Assembly (NCBI GenBank): GCA_028288405.1
Contig: JAQBNS010000013.1
Span: 18,180-82,179, forward strand
From: Chitinophagaceae bacterium
GTDB lineage: Bacteria > Bacteroidota > Bacteroidia > Cytophagales > Cytophagaceae
Direction: 5' to 3'
DNA length: 64,000 nucleotides
Part shown: piece after piece, positions 1 through 11,953 of the stretch
How positions within the stretch are numbered: position 1 is the stretch's first letter
Layout of the letters: every line of letters starts with the position of its first letter
Program-made: the position numbers and the translations under genes
Notes under the pieces: generated by a model
The model's input: only the letters and a program-made list of their open reading frames with translations
What the model was told of the DNA's origin: nothing
The model's database searches: none

Positions 1-3000
1 AGGTTGAGAACAATCTGGTACTAATACCAGGTTCATGTATTGTCTGCTAAACTCATTGCCATCTGAAAATTTATCAGATGCGTCTAAAACAAATCCAGAA
101 GCTCCTATTTGATTTCTATACGTTATTGGATTATTGAACTCAAAGTCCACTTCAAACATTTCACCTACTATTACAGGTTGTCCGCTCGAATTTTGTTGAA
201 CAGCATTGCCTTTACTAACCATCTGAGGTTTCAGGTCTTTAAAATACTTCAGCTCGTAATAGATATCGTAATCAAAACTACTATTCAATCTATACGATCT
301 ATTATTCTGAAAGTAAGATTCATCATAATCTATTTTATATCCTCTTGGTAATATGTATCTCATTTTGTCCACGCGATTGAACGTTCTGATTTCATAAGGA
401 AACAAATCCAACGCTTCACCATTTCCATCCTGATTTCCCGAAATAGTTTGTACCACACCTAAACCTTTTTTACAGGCGAAACTATTCCCGTATCCTGCAC
501 CGTAGTACGCTAAATTTTGCTTTATATCAGCCAGAATAAAACCAGAGCCATAGGCTTCACAGATATAATTTAAATAAGGTTTAAGCAAAGAAGCCTCTGT
601 AGATGTCAATGAACCAGAAATACCGAAAGGACTTGCAGGGTCTGATTCCGTAGTGATCGAAATGTCTTTTAATCTGTCAGAATAAAAACAACGGGTGGAG
701 ACATCTATAGATTCGTAATATTTACTGCCTAAATCAAAATCTGGTTTCACTTTATAATATACCGTGACATCAGATTCATCCCCTGCTTCATAATTAAACA
801 AACCAGCTTGTGAGGCACTGAATCCATAAACGCTTTGCAACTGTTGACGAACAAGTGCAATCGGAAATTGAAATAAGAAATGCCCTGCATTATCAGATGT
901 CCATATATTATTAGAATTGTTATTGAAAACAAAATGGTATGCTGTTCCAGCTTGCGTATAATCCAAAACAATAGGATGGTCTGTATTAACAACCACATCC
1001 AATAAATCACCATGCGGACCTATGATATCCAGTCGAGCCAGGTTGGTCAAAAAGCGATTGGAAAATCCTGGATCTTGTTCTAATGTACCTATAGAAGAAC
1101 CACTGCCGTATGTTCTGGTAGTTCCACTCCACAAATTCGATCTTGATATTGCTTTGAAGATATCATTGTCCGTAACCATCTTAAGGTTAGGAGTACCGCT
1201 TGCATTTACAGTACCGACATCTTGTAAGCCGTTATTATCAGCATCCGCTTCACCGAGAGTAATTCTTTCCACTTCATATCCGCGAACCAAAACTCCGGGG
1301 AAAACGCAACCAGGACAGTTGACAATGATGTAATCACTGTAACTCCCAATAGCCAATCTGCATTCCGGGCAATCATCTCCATCCGGAATCAAATAAGTCC
1401 TTTCAAAATAATTAGAAGGACCGGTGTTGGTAAGAGATCTTCCGCACACTGCAGAAACGTCAAAAGTTGTTTCCAATGAATTTATAAAAGAAGCCAACTT
1501 CAATTCCAATTCGAAAGATCTATAAGTAGTGATACTCACATTTGAACCAGGACCGAATATTACTTCGGGATCAAATTCAAATATCGCTCTTGCCCCAGCA
1601 TCCAAAGCATTTACAGGAATATCAGTGGTTCCGAATAAATTAAAAATTTCGCTTTTAGTTAAAGCAGTTTGACTAACCGGATGATAAATAGCACCCCTGC
1701 CATCTTTTAATAATATATTCCCTCTGTTTCCGGAAGACTCCGGAGCTAAAAGCAAGCTGCCATCTACAGCAAAGTCTATGGCTATTCTGAACTTCTTATA
1801 ATCAATTGGAAAAAAATCGTAGCTATTCGGTATGTAAAGTTTAAATCCGCTATTCTTAAACCTTAATGTTTCTGTATAATCAGAAGCCGGAGCAGAAGGA
1901 TTGTTGAGCGTCAGATTATCGCATGTACCGGCTGGATTGCTTCCACAACCGCCTGTACAGGTAAAGCACCCAAACATATTATTCACACCCGTCAATTCAA
2001 TTTGATTTGCGGTTGCCATATTTGCATGATCATCCGTAGCTACCCAATAGCCAGTGCTATTACCGTAATAACCGCCACATTCATTGTCGCATTTGGTATC
2101 CATTAAACCGTAAGAGTTCAATGTATAGTTGTTGGTTACATCATTAGAAACACAACACGTTCTTTCTTCCCATTCAATATCTATGAATTCTCCGGGTTCA
2201 AGGGCAAGAACAGTTATACCGCCTTCCTGATAAATCATTAAGTCATCCTGAAAGCAAAGATCAGTGCCGTTTATATTCGTTTTAAATCCTCTCTTATCAG
2301 AAAGTTTACTGGCATCTCCGGGATTAAAAATAATATTAGCCTGAACCTGTGCATTGCTTCCTGTTATTTTTACCGAACTAAGAGGAACTATATTGATTGG
2401 GAAAATCGCTGAGCTTCCACCTCGTAAACTGGTATAAACATTATTTGCTCTTGCCTGACCAATATTTTGTACTCGAAATTTTCTCTTTACGATATTATCC
2501 GAAGAAGCCAAACACGTACTAAAATCATACAAAAGATTCATATCTGTAACTGTCAAGTCCGGACGTTCAGTACCAAGATTGGTAGCCAGATCCATTTCTC
2601 GCAAAGGCGTACAGCTAGAGGCTTCACAACCATAGGTAAAAGTCAAATTACCTGTTCCTGTAGGACAACCGATGATTTTTACTTTTTCAAAAATCTCTAC
2701 CGTCGCATTCAAAGGGACATTATCAAGTATGATATCTTTACTTAAATTATGAGTCAACGGATCAATCAGATTAGTAATTTGAACCCACTTACTGAGTCCG
2801 TTGATTTTCAATTCCAGCGACTGTATTTCTAATTGAGCACTCGGTGCAGAGGGTATAATTTCCTCCATATGAAGAATACCATTAAAAGTATTTTCTGTGA
2901 TTTGAAAATTATATCGCCTGGTAAATACATCTCCTTTGTGTCCGGTATAACTAATATTTTCTCCCGGATTCAAATCATCGGAAGCGACATAACCAATGAC

Positions 3001-3486
3001 ACCAGAACTGATCACAAAGTTTATACTTTGTGATTGCACAACTGATGCATTTTGATAATCGAAGGTTAAAGTGGAAAGGGAGCTGTGTGTCGTTGATTTA
3101 AAATTTTCACACGACGCCTTTATCGGAACTTTAAGACTGCTCAAACCTATTGGCATGGAGACAATCGTAATGCTTCTGTTAGCTGCATCAACAATCAGAT
3201 TGGGATCGGTCAATAGTGTGTACAGTAACAACACATCTGTATTGGATTGAGCCGTAATAACAAAATTGTCGATAGCAGCACTTCCTGTATTGTTAAACTC
3301 AAATAAGACAAAATTCTCCTCACAGGTATTTAAATTATACTTGGAGGGATTCGTATTTACTTGTTTGGAAGAAACGGTAACCGATACACCGTTTACATTG
3401 ATTGGGTTGACTTGCGCGTAAAGGGTTTGACATTCCCATACGGACAAAGCGAGCATAAAAAGAAAAAGCTTTCTTAGCGTATTCAT
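1..3486 (-). CDS. Large secreted/cell-surface protein, C-terminus beyond window (partial, at least 1162 codons)
   Basis: Frame is open from ATG at 3486 (MNTLRKLFLFMLALSVWECQTLYAQ, signal peptide) to the window edge; not in the ORF track because it runs off the end. Beta-rich, Cys-containing extracellular-type sequence. Confidence 0.85.
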   Translation of the reverse strand, partial: MNTLRKLFLFMLALSVWECQTLYAQVNPINVNGVSVTVSSKQVNTNPSKYNLNTCEENFVLFEFNNTGSAAIDNFVITAQSNTDVLLLYTLLTDPNLIVDAANRSITIVSMPIGLSSLKVPIKASCENFKSTTHSSLSTLTFDYQNASVVQSQSINFVISSGVIGYVASDDLNPGENISYTGHKGDVFTRRYNFQITENTFNGILHMEEIIPSAPSAQLEIQSLELKINGLSKWVQITNLIDPLTHNLSKDIILDNVPLNATVEIFEKVKIIGCPTGTGNLTFTYGCEASSCTPLREMDLATNLGTERPDLTVTDMNLLYDFSTCLASSDNIVKRKFRVQNIGQARANNVYTSLRGGSSAIFPINIVPLSSVKITGSNAQVQANIIFNPGDASKLSDKRGFKTNINGTDLCFQDDLMIYQEGGITVLALEPGEFIDIEWEERTCCVSNDVTNNYTLNSYGLMDTKCDNECGGYYGNSTGYWVATDDHANMATANQIELTGVNNMFGCFTCTGGCGSNPAGTCDNLTLNNPSAPASDYTETLRFKNSGFKLYIPNSYDFFPIDYKKFRIAIDFAVDGSLLLAPESSGNRGNILLKDGRGAIYHPVSQTALTKSEIFNLFGTTDIPVNALDAGARAIFEFDPEVIFGPGSNVSITTYRSFELELKLASFINSLETTFDVSAVCGRSLTNTGPSNYFERTYLIPDGDDCPECRLAIGSYSDYIIVNCPGCVFPGVLVRGYEVERITLGEADADNNGLQDVGTVNASGTPNLKMVTDNDIFKAISRSNLWSGTTRTYGSGSSIGTLEQDPGFSNRFLTNLARLDIIGPHGDLLDVVVNTDHPIVLDYTQAGTAYHFVFNNNSNNIWTSDNAGHFLFQFPIALVRQQLQSVYGFSASQAGLFNYEAGDESDVTVYYKVKPDFDLGSKYYESIDVSTRCFYSDRLKDISITTESDPASPFGISGSLTSTEASLLKPYLNYICEAYGSGFILADIKQNLAYYGAGYGNSFACKKGLGVVQTISGNQDGNGEALDLFPYEIRTFNRVDKMRYILPRGYKIDYDESYFQNNRSYRLNSSFDYDIYYELKYFKDLKPQMVSKGNAVQQNSSGQPVIVGEMFEVDFEFNNPITYRNQIGASGFVLDASDKFSDGNEFSRQYMNLVLVPDCSQP

Positions 3487-3675
3487 AGGTAAAATATTTA
3501 TTTAAAAATAACTACAGGTAATTTCCTCTTATTGATAAGTCTCGTGCAGATTTATCAAAAAACGATGTAAGGGTAAATTTCAAGTATAAGACTGCAACCT
3601 TTGGTCTTTTGCTTCCGTACAAAGATATTTTTTATAAAAACTCAAAAATACGCCGGGCTGAACTAAAAGACAAAA

Positions 3676-3699
3676 AAATTACCGGTTACCCGGTAATTT
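3676..3699 (-). terminator. Rho-independent terminator downstream of atpC
   Basis: 10-bp stem aaattaccgg/ccggtaattt with 4-nt loop, followed by a T-run on the minus strand. Confidence 0.75.
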
Positions 3700-3721
3700 G
3701 ATTTTAATTTGAAAAGTAAAG

Positions 3722-3973
3722 TTAAGCAGTAACCGCTTCCGCCAATACCACAACTTTATTGTTTAATACTTCTACTACACCACCGTCTACCGCAAAATGT
3801 TTTTCAGCGTTGTTCGCTTCAACTAATTTCAATTCTCCTTTTCCAAGAGTAGAAATAATAGCCGCGTGGTTTTGATGTACTTCAAAAGCACCAGCAGCTC
3901 CGGGAAGATTCACCCATTTTACTTCTCCGCTGTATACTTTTTTATCGGGTGTTAATATATCTAATTGTAACAT
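3722..3973 (-). CDS. atpC: ATP synthase F1 epsilon subunit
   Basis: MLQLDILTPDKKVYSGEVKWVNLPGAAGAFEVHQNHAAIISTLGKGELKL; next to atpD. Confidence 0.93.
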   Translation of the reverse strand: MLQLDILTPDKKVYSGEVKWVNLPGAAGAFEVHQNHAAIISTLGKGELKLVEANNAEKHFAVDGGVVEVLNNKVVVLAEAVTA

Positions 3974-3997
3974 TGTACCCTTTTATAAGATGAAAGA

Positions 3998-4023
3998 AGA
4001 ACAAGGACCAAAGTCCTTGTTCT
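3998..4023 (-). other. Intercistronic hairpin between atpD and atpC
   Basis: agaacaaggac caaa gtccttgttct, 11-bp perfect stem. Confidence 0.7.
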
Positions 4024-4032
4024 ATTGATAAA

Positions 4033-5673
<1,641 letters not shown>

Positions 5674-5777
5674 AAACATTTGGTTAACAGAGATGTACAC
5701 AGAAAAAATACCCTCTCAAAGGTAGATCGGGCATATTGCTCGTAAGAATGTGGAAAACTCTACTTTTTCTCTATTTC

Positions 5778-5808
5778 CTAACGTCTAACCACTAATCGCT
5801 AACGACTA
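5778..5808. repeat. 7-bp tandem repeat array, right arm, starting at the stop codon of the kinase
   Basis: Minus strand tagtcgt|tagcgat|tagtggt|tagacgt|tagg; first TAG is the stop codon at 5806-5808. Confidence 0.85.
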
Positions 5809-6972
5809 TATCTCTATCCTAAATGTCGTTCCCTTTCCGGGTGCGGAATGCAACACGGAAATTTTCCCTCCATGGTATTCTTCAATGATGCGCTTTACCA
5901 GCGTCAATCCGAGTCCCCAGCCTCTGGATTTGGTGGTATAACCGGGTTTAAAAATGCGTTTGTATTCTGAACGGCTCATGCCTTTTCCACTGTCTTTAAT
6001 GTCTATGATGATCTTTTTATGCAATTCATGAATATGCAGTGATAGCTCTCCTTCTCCTTCCATGGCATCCACGGCGTTCTTTACCAAATTTTCAATGGCC
6101 CAGCCAAACAAAGACGTGTTAATATTCGCTTTTAACAGAAGGTCATCTGTGATGATGTCGATTTTTACTTTCGCCGAAATTCTTTTTCTTAGGTAATCGA
6201 TCAAGCCCCCGATTACAGTGGCAATACGTTCTTCTTTCAAGGCCGGTTTGGAACCTATATTTGAAAAACGAGCTGTAATCGTTTCCAACCGATCCACATC
6301 TTTTGTCAACTCGGCACCCATCGGATCACCCTGCAAACGGGGATCACTTTTAATGATTTCAGTCCAGGCCATCAGAGAAGAAAGCGGTGTGCCTAATTGA
6401 TGTGCCGTTTCTTTGGCCAAGCCTACCCAAACCCTGTTTTGCTCGGCCCTTCTGGATGAACTGAAGGCCAAATAAGCGATGAACATAAAAATACCGATGA
6501 CGGATAATTGAAGGAAAGGATAATATTGCAATTGGGCCAATACCCAGGAATTCTTATAATAAATGTAATTGGTAACGACTCCCAAATAACTGATTTCTAT
6601 CTTGGGATGGATCTCTTCCATTTCCAGAATTTGTTCTTTAAGAAAAACATCCTTCTTTTTTTCCGTCCATTGTGAATCAATATCTATGTTTTTATAACTG
6701 ATTGGATTTCCTTGTTCATCTGTCAGAATGACAGGAATGCTGTGATTTGCTTCAATAATTTCCCGAAATAGAAAGGTCATATTCTCTCCTGTTTCCGAAT
6801 CCGTAATGGCCTGCAATCCCTTGGCATATAAGCCTATCTGCTTCTTCTCTCCCTCTGCCAGCACTTTCACCAACCGGTTGGTATACCACAGTGACCCAAG
6901 CGCTATAATCAGCGCCGATACCACCAAAATGATCTTCCAGACCGACTTATTTTCGTAAATATCCATTCTCAC
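5806..6972 (-). CDS. Membrane sensor histidine kinase
   Basis: Two TM segments, H-box AKETAHQLGTPLSSLMAW, N-box NLVKNAVDAME, G-boxes DSGKGMSRSE and GWGLGLTLVKRIIEEYHGG. Confidence 0.9.
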   Translation of the reverse strand: MRMDIYENKSVWKIILVVSALIIALGSLWYTNRLVKVLAEGEKKQIGLYAKGLQAITDSETGENMTFLFREIIEANHSIPVILTDEQGNPISYKNIDIDSQWTEKKKDVFLKEQILEMEEIHPKIEISYLGVVTNYIYYKNSWVLAQLQYYPFLQLSVIGIFMFIAYLAFSSSRRAEQNRVWVGLAKETAHQLGTPLSSLMAWTEIIKSDPRLQGDPMGAELTKDVDRLETITARFSNIGSKPALKEERIATVIGGLIDYLRKRISAKVKIDIITDDLLLKANINTSLFGWAIENLVKNAVDAMEGEGELSLHIHELHKKIIIDIKDSGKGMSRSEYKRIFKPGYTTKSRGWGLGLTLVKRIIEEYHGGKISVLHSAPGKGTTFRIEI

Positions 6973-7040
6973 TCTAAACCGAAACCATTTTAAATTGATG
7001 AATTTATTACTTTTTATTCCATTATTTAACGATTAGGTTG

Positions 7041-7048
7041 TATTTTTG
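7041..7048 (+). promoter_or_regulatory. Putative -7 element upstream of hemA
   Basis: tatttttg matches TAnnTTTG, 16 nt before the ATG at 7064. Confidence 0.4.
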
Positions 7049-7063
7049 GTGTCACAATAGCCC

Positions 7064-8338
7064 ATGATCTCAAATTTCAAACTCATCAGTTTATCTTATA
7101 AAAAAGCCCCTGTAGCGATACGGGAAAAAATGGCTTTGAATGAGCAAGAATGCAAAGACCTTATGCTTCGCATAAAGGATGCATTCGATGCACACGAACT
7201 GTTGGTATTGTCTACCTGCAACCGTACAGAGATTTACTATGCGGCAACAGAAGATCTTTCTGAAGGCATTATCAAACTCATGGTCGCTCAAAAAGGATTG
7301 GCCAATAGTGAGGAGTTGATTCCTTTGTTTGAAGTTTTCACGGATCATGAAGACGCTATCGTACACCTGTTCCGCGTAGCCATCGGTCTGGAATCTCAGG
7401 TAGTAGGCGATGTACAAATCACCAACCAGGTGAAACACGCTTACCAATGGTCTGCCGATCAAAACATGGCGGGGCCTTTTATTCATCGATTATTACACAC
7501 CATTTTCTTCACCAATAAAAAAGTCGTACAAGAAACTCAGTTCCGCGACGGTGCTGCCTCTGTTTCTTATGCCACAGTAGAATTGGCAGAAGAACTATTG
7601 GAAAATTATAACAACCCCACCATACTGATTGTCGGTGTTGGAGAAATGGGCGCCGATGTAGCGCGCAACATGATGAACTCTCCTTTAAAGAATGTCTTCA
7701 TCACCAACCGCACAGAATGTAAAGCTCAGGCGATTGCCGAAGAATGTGGATTTCAGTTTCTTCCTTTCGATCAATTGCAAGCCGGTATTGCCAAAGCAGA
7801 TCTAGTGATCAGTTCTGTGGCGCTGCCTGAACCATTGATTAAAAAAGCAGATCTGGAGCACTTGACGATTACGACTTATAAATATTTTGTTGACATCTCT
7901 GTACCCCGCTCTATCTGCTCAGACGTGGAACAAATACCTGGTGTTATTTTATACGGTATCGATACGTTACAAAATCGTTCTCAGGAAGCCATTGAAAAAA
8001 GACACCGTTCTATACCGCACGTAGAAAGCATTATTGAAACGGCAGTGGAAGAATTGAGAGAATGGTCTAAAGAAATGGTAGTCTCTCCTACTATTCAAAA
8101 ATTAAAAAATGCATTGGAACAAATCCGCAAGGAAGAAGTATCCAGACATTTGAAATCGTTGAACGACGATGAAGCCAAACGCGTAGATGAAATCACGCGC
8201 AACATGATGCAGAAAATCATCAAATTGCCGGTGTTGCAATTGAAAGCAGCCTGCAAACGCGGTGAAGCAGAAACATTGATCGATGTGTTGAATGATTTGT
8301 TTAATCTTGAGAAAGAAACTCAGGATCACTCTTCATAA
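7064..8338 (+). CDS. hemA: Glutamyl-tRNA reductase
   Basis: SYKKAPVAIREKMAL, LSTCNRTEIYYA, GLESQVVGDVQI, GVGEMGADVARNM. Confidence 0.96.
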   Translation: MISNFKLISLSYKKAPVAIREKMALNEQECKDLMLRIKDAFDAHELLVLSTCNRTEIYYAATEDLSEGIIKLMVAQKGLANSEELIPLFEVFTDHEDAIVHLFRVAIGLESQVVGDVQITNQVKHAYQWSADQNMAGPFIHRLLHTIFFTNKKVVQETQFRDGAASVSYATVELAEELLENYNNPTILIVGVGEMGADVARNMMNSPLKNVFITNRTECKAQAIAEECGFQFLPFDQLQAGIAKADLVISSVALPEPLIKKADLEHLTITTYKYFVDISVPRSICSDVEQIPGVILYGIDTLQNRSQEAIEKRHRSIPHVESIIETAVEELREWSKEMVVSPTIQKLKNALEQIRKEEVSRHLKSLNDDEAKRVDEITRNMMQKIIKLPVLQLKAACKRGEAETLIDVLNDLFNLEKETQDHSS

Positions 8339-8348
8339 CCCGCCTGGT

Positions 8349-9761
8349 ATGGCTATTTTTATTCGCTTCTTATTTCTTGTTACTCTTCTTGGTTCTATTC
8401 AAGGCTATACTCAAACGGTGTCTTGCAGTGCTTGTGCAACGGATGTTTTAGTAAAAGAAATTCCTGCACTGCATTCTTCTTCACAAAAAATAATCGTATT
8501 CAAATGCCCTTTGCAACTGGGCAATTTAAAAATGGCAACGAAATGGGGAGTCAGCGATGCACAAGGCAATCTGTTGATTAAGCCTTTCTGGGACTCCATC
8601 GGAAACGTAGCGAATGGATTGGCAGAAGTTTTCCAATACATTCCACAACGCAAAAAAGCACCGCTGAAAGCAGGACTGGTTTCTATCCAGCAAAAAACTA
8701 TTCTTCCTCTTGCTTACCGCTCTATTCGGGTGATTGCAGGAACATACTACAGCATCGATACAGGTAAAGGATTTCAATTGTGGAAAGCAGGTAAAGGTTT
8801 TCTTTCTTCGCTTCCTTACGACAGCATTGTTAAAACACCGTCCCGTATTTTACTATACACAGAAAGCTTTTGTCATCGCCTCGACAGCACCGCACAAAAA
8901 ATAGAACAAGGTCCCTATAAAGAGTGGCATACAAATGATAACAACAAAATTTATCCTGTTTTTTACGACACGTTATATATCTACCGCAATGGCGGATCCA
9001 TCGTAACTTTATTTGCAGACTCTATAGTTGCTTCATCCAAAGCGGATGAAATCATTTTGTATAGAAATAACAGCAAAGTGCCATTCCGCTTGGTACACAT
9101 TCCCTCTCCTTCTATTCATGAACCAGATCCTATTCATCCGGTGCCTTTAAGTACCTTATTGGATAGCACGTTGATTAAAATAAAAAACCGTTCAAAGGCA
9201 GATAGTATCGTCTTAGTAAAAAACTGGTATTTATACCGCCGCAACAACATGTGGGGATATGGAGATACCTTAGGGAATATAGGTATCGGTGCGCAGTACG
9301 AAGAGTTGCGTTACAACCACAATAATCGTTTGGCGATGAAATACAAAGGCAAATGGGGATTCCTGGACAACTATGAAAACATCATTGTGCAACCTTATTA
9401 TGATGAAGTGGGAGACTTTATGTATGCCGGTGCGTGGGTAAGACAAGGCCATAAATATAATTTCGTGGGACTAAACGGGAAATTGCTCAATAGCAATTGG
9501 TACGACAACATTACACCCACAGCCGGCAATAATTATCTGGTACAGCTAAAAGGAAAAACCGGATTAGTCAGCCAGGAAGGCCGTGAAATCATCGGTACAC
9601 GTTACCTGCAACTATTAGACTTCGGAGGAAACTCTTGTCTTGTACAAACAGAAGATGGCAAATGGTTTTTGATGAATTATGCTGAATATAGAATTTCTAA
9701 CGATCCCTACTCCAGCGTTCAATACTTAGCAAAAAGTAAAGTGTACGTGATGAAGAAGTAA
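8349..9761 (+). CDS. Secreted WG-repeat protein
   Basis: Start reset to MAIFIRFLFLVTLLGSIQGYTQ; repeated KWGFLDN..II.PYYDEV-type WG motifs. Confidence 0.85.
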   Translation: MAIFIRFLFLVTLLGSIQGYTQTVSCSACATDVLVKEIPALHSSSQKIIVFKCPLQLGNLKMATKWGVSDAQGNLLIKPFWDSIGNVANGLAEVFQYIPQRKKAPLKAGLVSIQQKTILPLAYRSIRVIAGTYYSIDTGKGFQLWKAGKGFLSSLPYDSIVKTPSRILLYTESFCHRLDSTAQKIEQGPYKEWHTNDNNKIYPVFYDTLYIYRNGGSIVTLFADSIVASSKADEIILYRNNSKVPFRLVHIPSPSIHEPDPIHPVPLSTLLDSTLIKIKNRSKADSIVLVKNWYLYRRNNMWGYGDTLGNIGIGAQYEELRYNHNNRLAMKYKGKWGFLDNYENIIVQPYYDEVGDFMYAGAWVRQGHKYNFVGLNGKLLNSNWYDNITPTAGNNYLVQLKGKTGLVSQEGREIIGTRYLQLLDFGGNSCLVQTEDGKWFLMNYAEYRISNDPYSSVQYLAKSKVYVMKK

Positions 9762-9765
9762 TACC

Positions 9766-11745
9766 ATGTCTGCTACACTTAAAACTTTCTTCTTTATTTT
9801 TTTCATACCTCTTGCAGTACAGGCACAACAAGTACTTCATGAAGGAGTGTATGCAGATAAAACAACGATCAATAACAAAAATACCTGGGGCTTCAAAAAC
9901 AAAAAAGGGAAATGGGAAATCAAACCGCAATTTGATTCCGTTTATCATTACTTCGAATTTGGCAAAGCCATTGCAGGAAAAGAAAAGAAGTACGGAGTCA
10001 TTGACAGAAGTGGGAAAACAATTATTCCTTTTACTTACCAGGAAATTCTACCACAGATCAAACATCTTTTTCCTGTGCGATCTGAAAAAGCAAAGTGGGG
10101 ATTTCTTTCTGTAGAAGGAGAACAAGTATTCCCAGAGCTTTATGACAATTTCAGATTAAGTTATAAAGACAAACACCTCTTGCTTCAAAAAGATTTCCGC
10201 TGGGGAATTTATTCGATCCACAACAAAGAATTGGTTCCTCCACTTTATAAGCAAATCGATTACTCCAATCATAAATCATATCGTGTACTTCCTTTCGCGA
10301 ATTGGCAAATCATTCAGCCAAACGGAACTGTCCTATCTTCAACAGATGCCGACACGTTACGCATGCTAACCAAGACTACAGCAAGCTTCACACTTCAAGG
10401 AAGAAAAGGGATACGCAACTTATCCAAAGAATTGTGTCCTCCTCAATTTGAAAATATTTTGCATGCACACGACAGTTTATACTTTGTAAAAAAGAATGGC
10501 TACTGGGGACTTGTTACAGAAAGCGGAAAATACATTTTGGAACCACAGTTCGAAGAGGTAAAAGCTTATCCCAATTATTTCATTGCCACACTCAAATACC
10601 GGGAAAGAAAAATTTACACTTGGAATCTCAAAACCCTTACTGATGAATCTTATTTGAATATTGCCGATTCATCAGGAGGATTGTGGGCCGTGCAAAACAA
10701 TATCGATTTATGGGGATACCTCAATTCGAAAGGAGAACTGAAAATTTCTTGCCGCTACAGTAAAGCAGGTCCTTTTAAGAATGGATTGGCGAAAGTAACG
10801 CTGCAAGGAATTTCGTATTATATCAATGCCTACGAAGAGCAAATCATTACACCTTCCGAGTGCTCATATTATGAATCAGGATTTTTAAAAGTAAACAGTT
10901 CTTTTCAAAAATTCTGGATTAAAGGCATGCATCAATACGAGCAACTGACTATTTTATCCGACAACTATTACCGCATCAAGTCTAAAAACAATTATGGTAT
11001 TCTAAATGACAACGGCAATCTCCTTCTGCCTTGTGAATACACAAATATAGAATTGAGTACTGACCAAAAGTTTTTCATTGCGCAAAAGAAAAAAGTATAC
11101 TACCTCTACAATACATCGGGACAACTGATCGGTCCTCCGCACAAACGTTTCGAACGCGTAATGGATGTTTCCGAAGGATTAATCAAAATAAAATACAAAG
11201 GCGGTCTTGGTTTTTGTGATCTGGAAGACCAAATCGTAATCTCCACTCAATACGATGCTACAGGCTTATTCAATAATGGTATATGTGCCGTAAAACTTCG
11301 GGGCAAATGGGGTTATATTGATCGAGGCGAAAGATTTATTCTGCAACCTTACTACAACGAGCCCGCGGTCTTTTATGGAGAAGCAGGGATACTAAAAGAG
11401 AACAATGATTATCATCTGATCAATACGAAAGGTAAACTGACCATAGAATATCCATTGATCAACATTGAGCGCACAGCAGAAGGTTTTTACATCATACAAA
11501 ACAAAGCAGGGCTTTATGGTCTGGCCAATGCATCAGGTAAAGAATTATTCCCCCCCAAATACAAAGCCATCAAAGCTTATCCGGGAGGCATTTTTATTGT
11601 AACAGACGATGAGTACTCCGGAGCAATCGATGGCACCGGTAAAATTGTGATCTCGATCAAGTACCATACGTTGTTTTATGATCCGCTGCTGAAGATGTAT
11701 AGTGGCAGTATGGAGAAGGGTTGGGAGACGGTAAAGGTTAACTAG
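9766..11745 (+). CDS. Secreted WG-repeat protein (659 aa)
   Basis: Signal peptide MSATLKTFFFIFFIPLAVQAQ; many WG repeats (NTWGFKNKKGKWEIKPQFDSV, KYGVIDRSGKTIIPFTYQEI, KWGYIDRGERFILQPYYNE). Confidence 0.9.
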   Translation: MSATLKTFFFIFFIPLAVQAQQVLHEGVYADKTTINNKNTWGFKNKKGKWEIKPQFDSVYHYFEFGKAIAGKEKKYGVIDRSGKTIIPFTYQEILPQIKHLFPVRSEKAKWGFLSVEGEQVFPELYDNFRLSYKDKHLLLQKDFRWGIYSIHNKELVPPLYKQIDYSNHKSYRVLPFANWQIIQPNGTVLSSTDADTLRMLTKTTASFTLQGRKGIRNLSKELCPPQFENILHAHDSLYFVKKNGYWGLVTESGKYILEPQFEEVKAYPNYFIATLKYRERKIYTWNLKTLTDESYLNIADSSGGLWAVQNNIDLWGYLNSKGELKISCRYSKAGPFKNGLAKVTLQGISYYINAYEEQIITPSECSYYESGFLKVNSSFQKFWIKGMHQYEQLTILSDNYYRIKSKNNYGILNDNGNLLLPCEYTNIELSTDQKFFIAQKKKVYYLYNTSGQLIGPPHKRFERVMDVSEGLIKIKYKGGLGFCDLEDQIVISTQYDATGLFNNGICAVKLRGKWGYIDRGERFILQPYYNEPAVFYGEAGILKENNDYHLINTKGKLTIEYPLINIERTAEGFYIIQNKAGLYGLANASGKELFPPKYKAIKAYPGGIFIVTDDEYSGAIDGTGKIVISIKYHTLFYDPLLKMYSGSMEKGWETVKVN

Positions 11746-11791
11746 TTGTTAGTTGTTAGTTGTTAGTTGTTAGTTGTTAGTTGTTAGTTAA
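11743..11791. repeat. (tagttgt)n heptad array starting at a stop codon
   Basis: aac TAGttgt tagttgt tagttgt ...; the first TAG (11743-11745) is the stop of the WG protein. Confidence 0.9.
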
Positions 11792-11816
11792 ACTAAAAAC
11801 TATTTTCAAGATCAAT

Positions 11817-11949
11817 CTGTCTTACCACTAAATCCCATGAAGGGGACTTGAGACGAAATAAAATAAAAGAGCTCATCGTATATTATGCGATGAGCTCTTT
11901 TATTTAGCAAATAGTAAAGTCCCCTTCAGGGGATTTAGGGGTAAGGCAG
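11817..11949. repeat. REP-like palindrome pair flanking a terminator hairpin
   Basis: ctgtcttaccactaaatcccatgaaggggactt (11817-11849) and its inverse aagtccccttcaggggatttaggggtaaggcag (11917-11949). Confidence 0.8.
11861..11905. terminator. Bidirectional terminator hairpin
   Basis: aaataaaagagctcatcg/cgatgagctcttttattt, 18-bp perfect stem between convergent genes. Confidence 0.85.
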
Positions 11950-11953
11950 TTGT

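Noticed and set aside
109-3033. Small ORFs at the window start
   Set aside because: All lie inside the open frame of the large minus-strand surface protein that extends past the window edge.
5806-6972. Orphan histidine kinase as novel signalling system
   Set aside because: No adjacent response regulator, but orphan kinases are common; nothing further distinguishes it.
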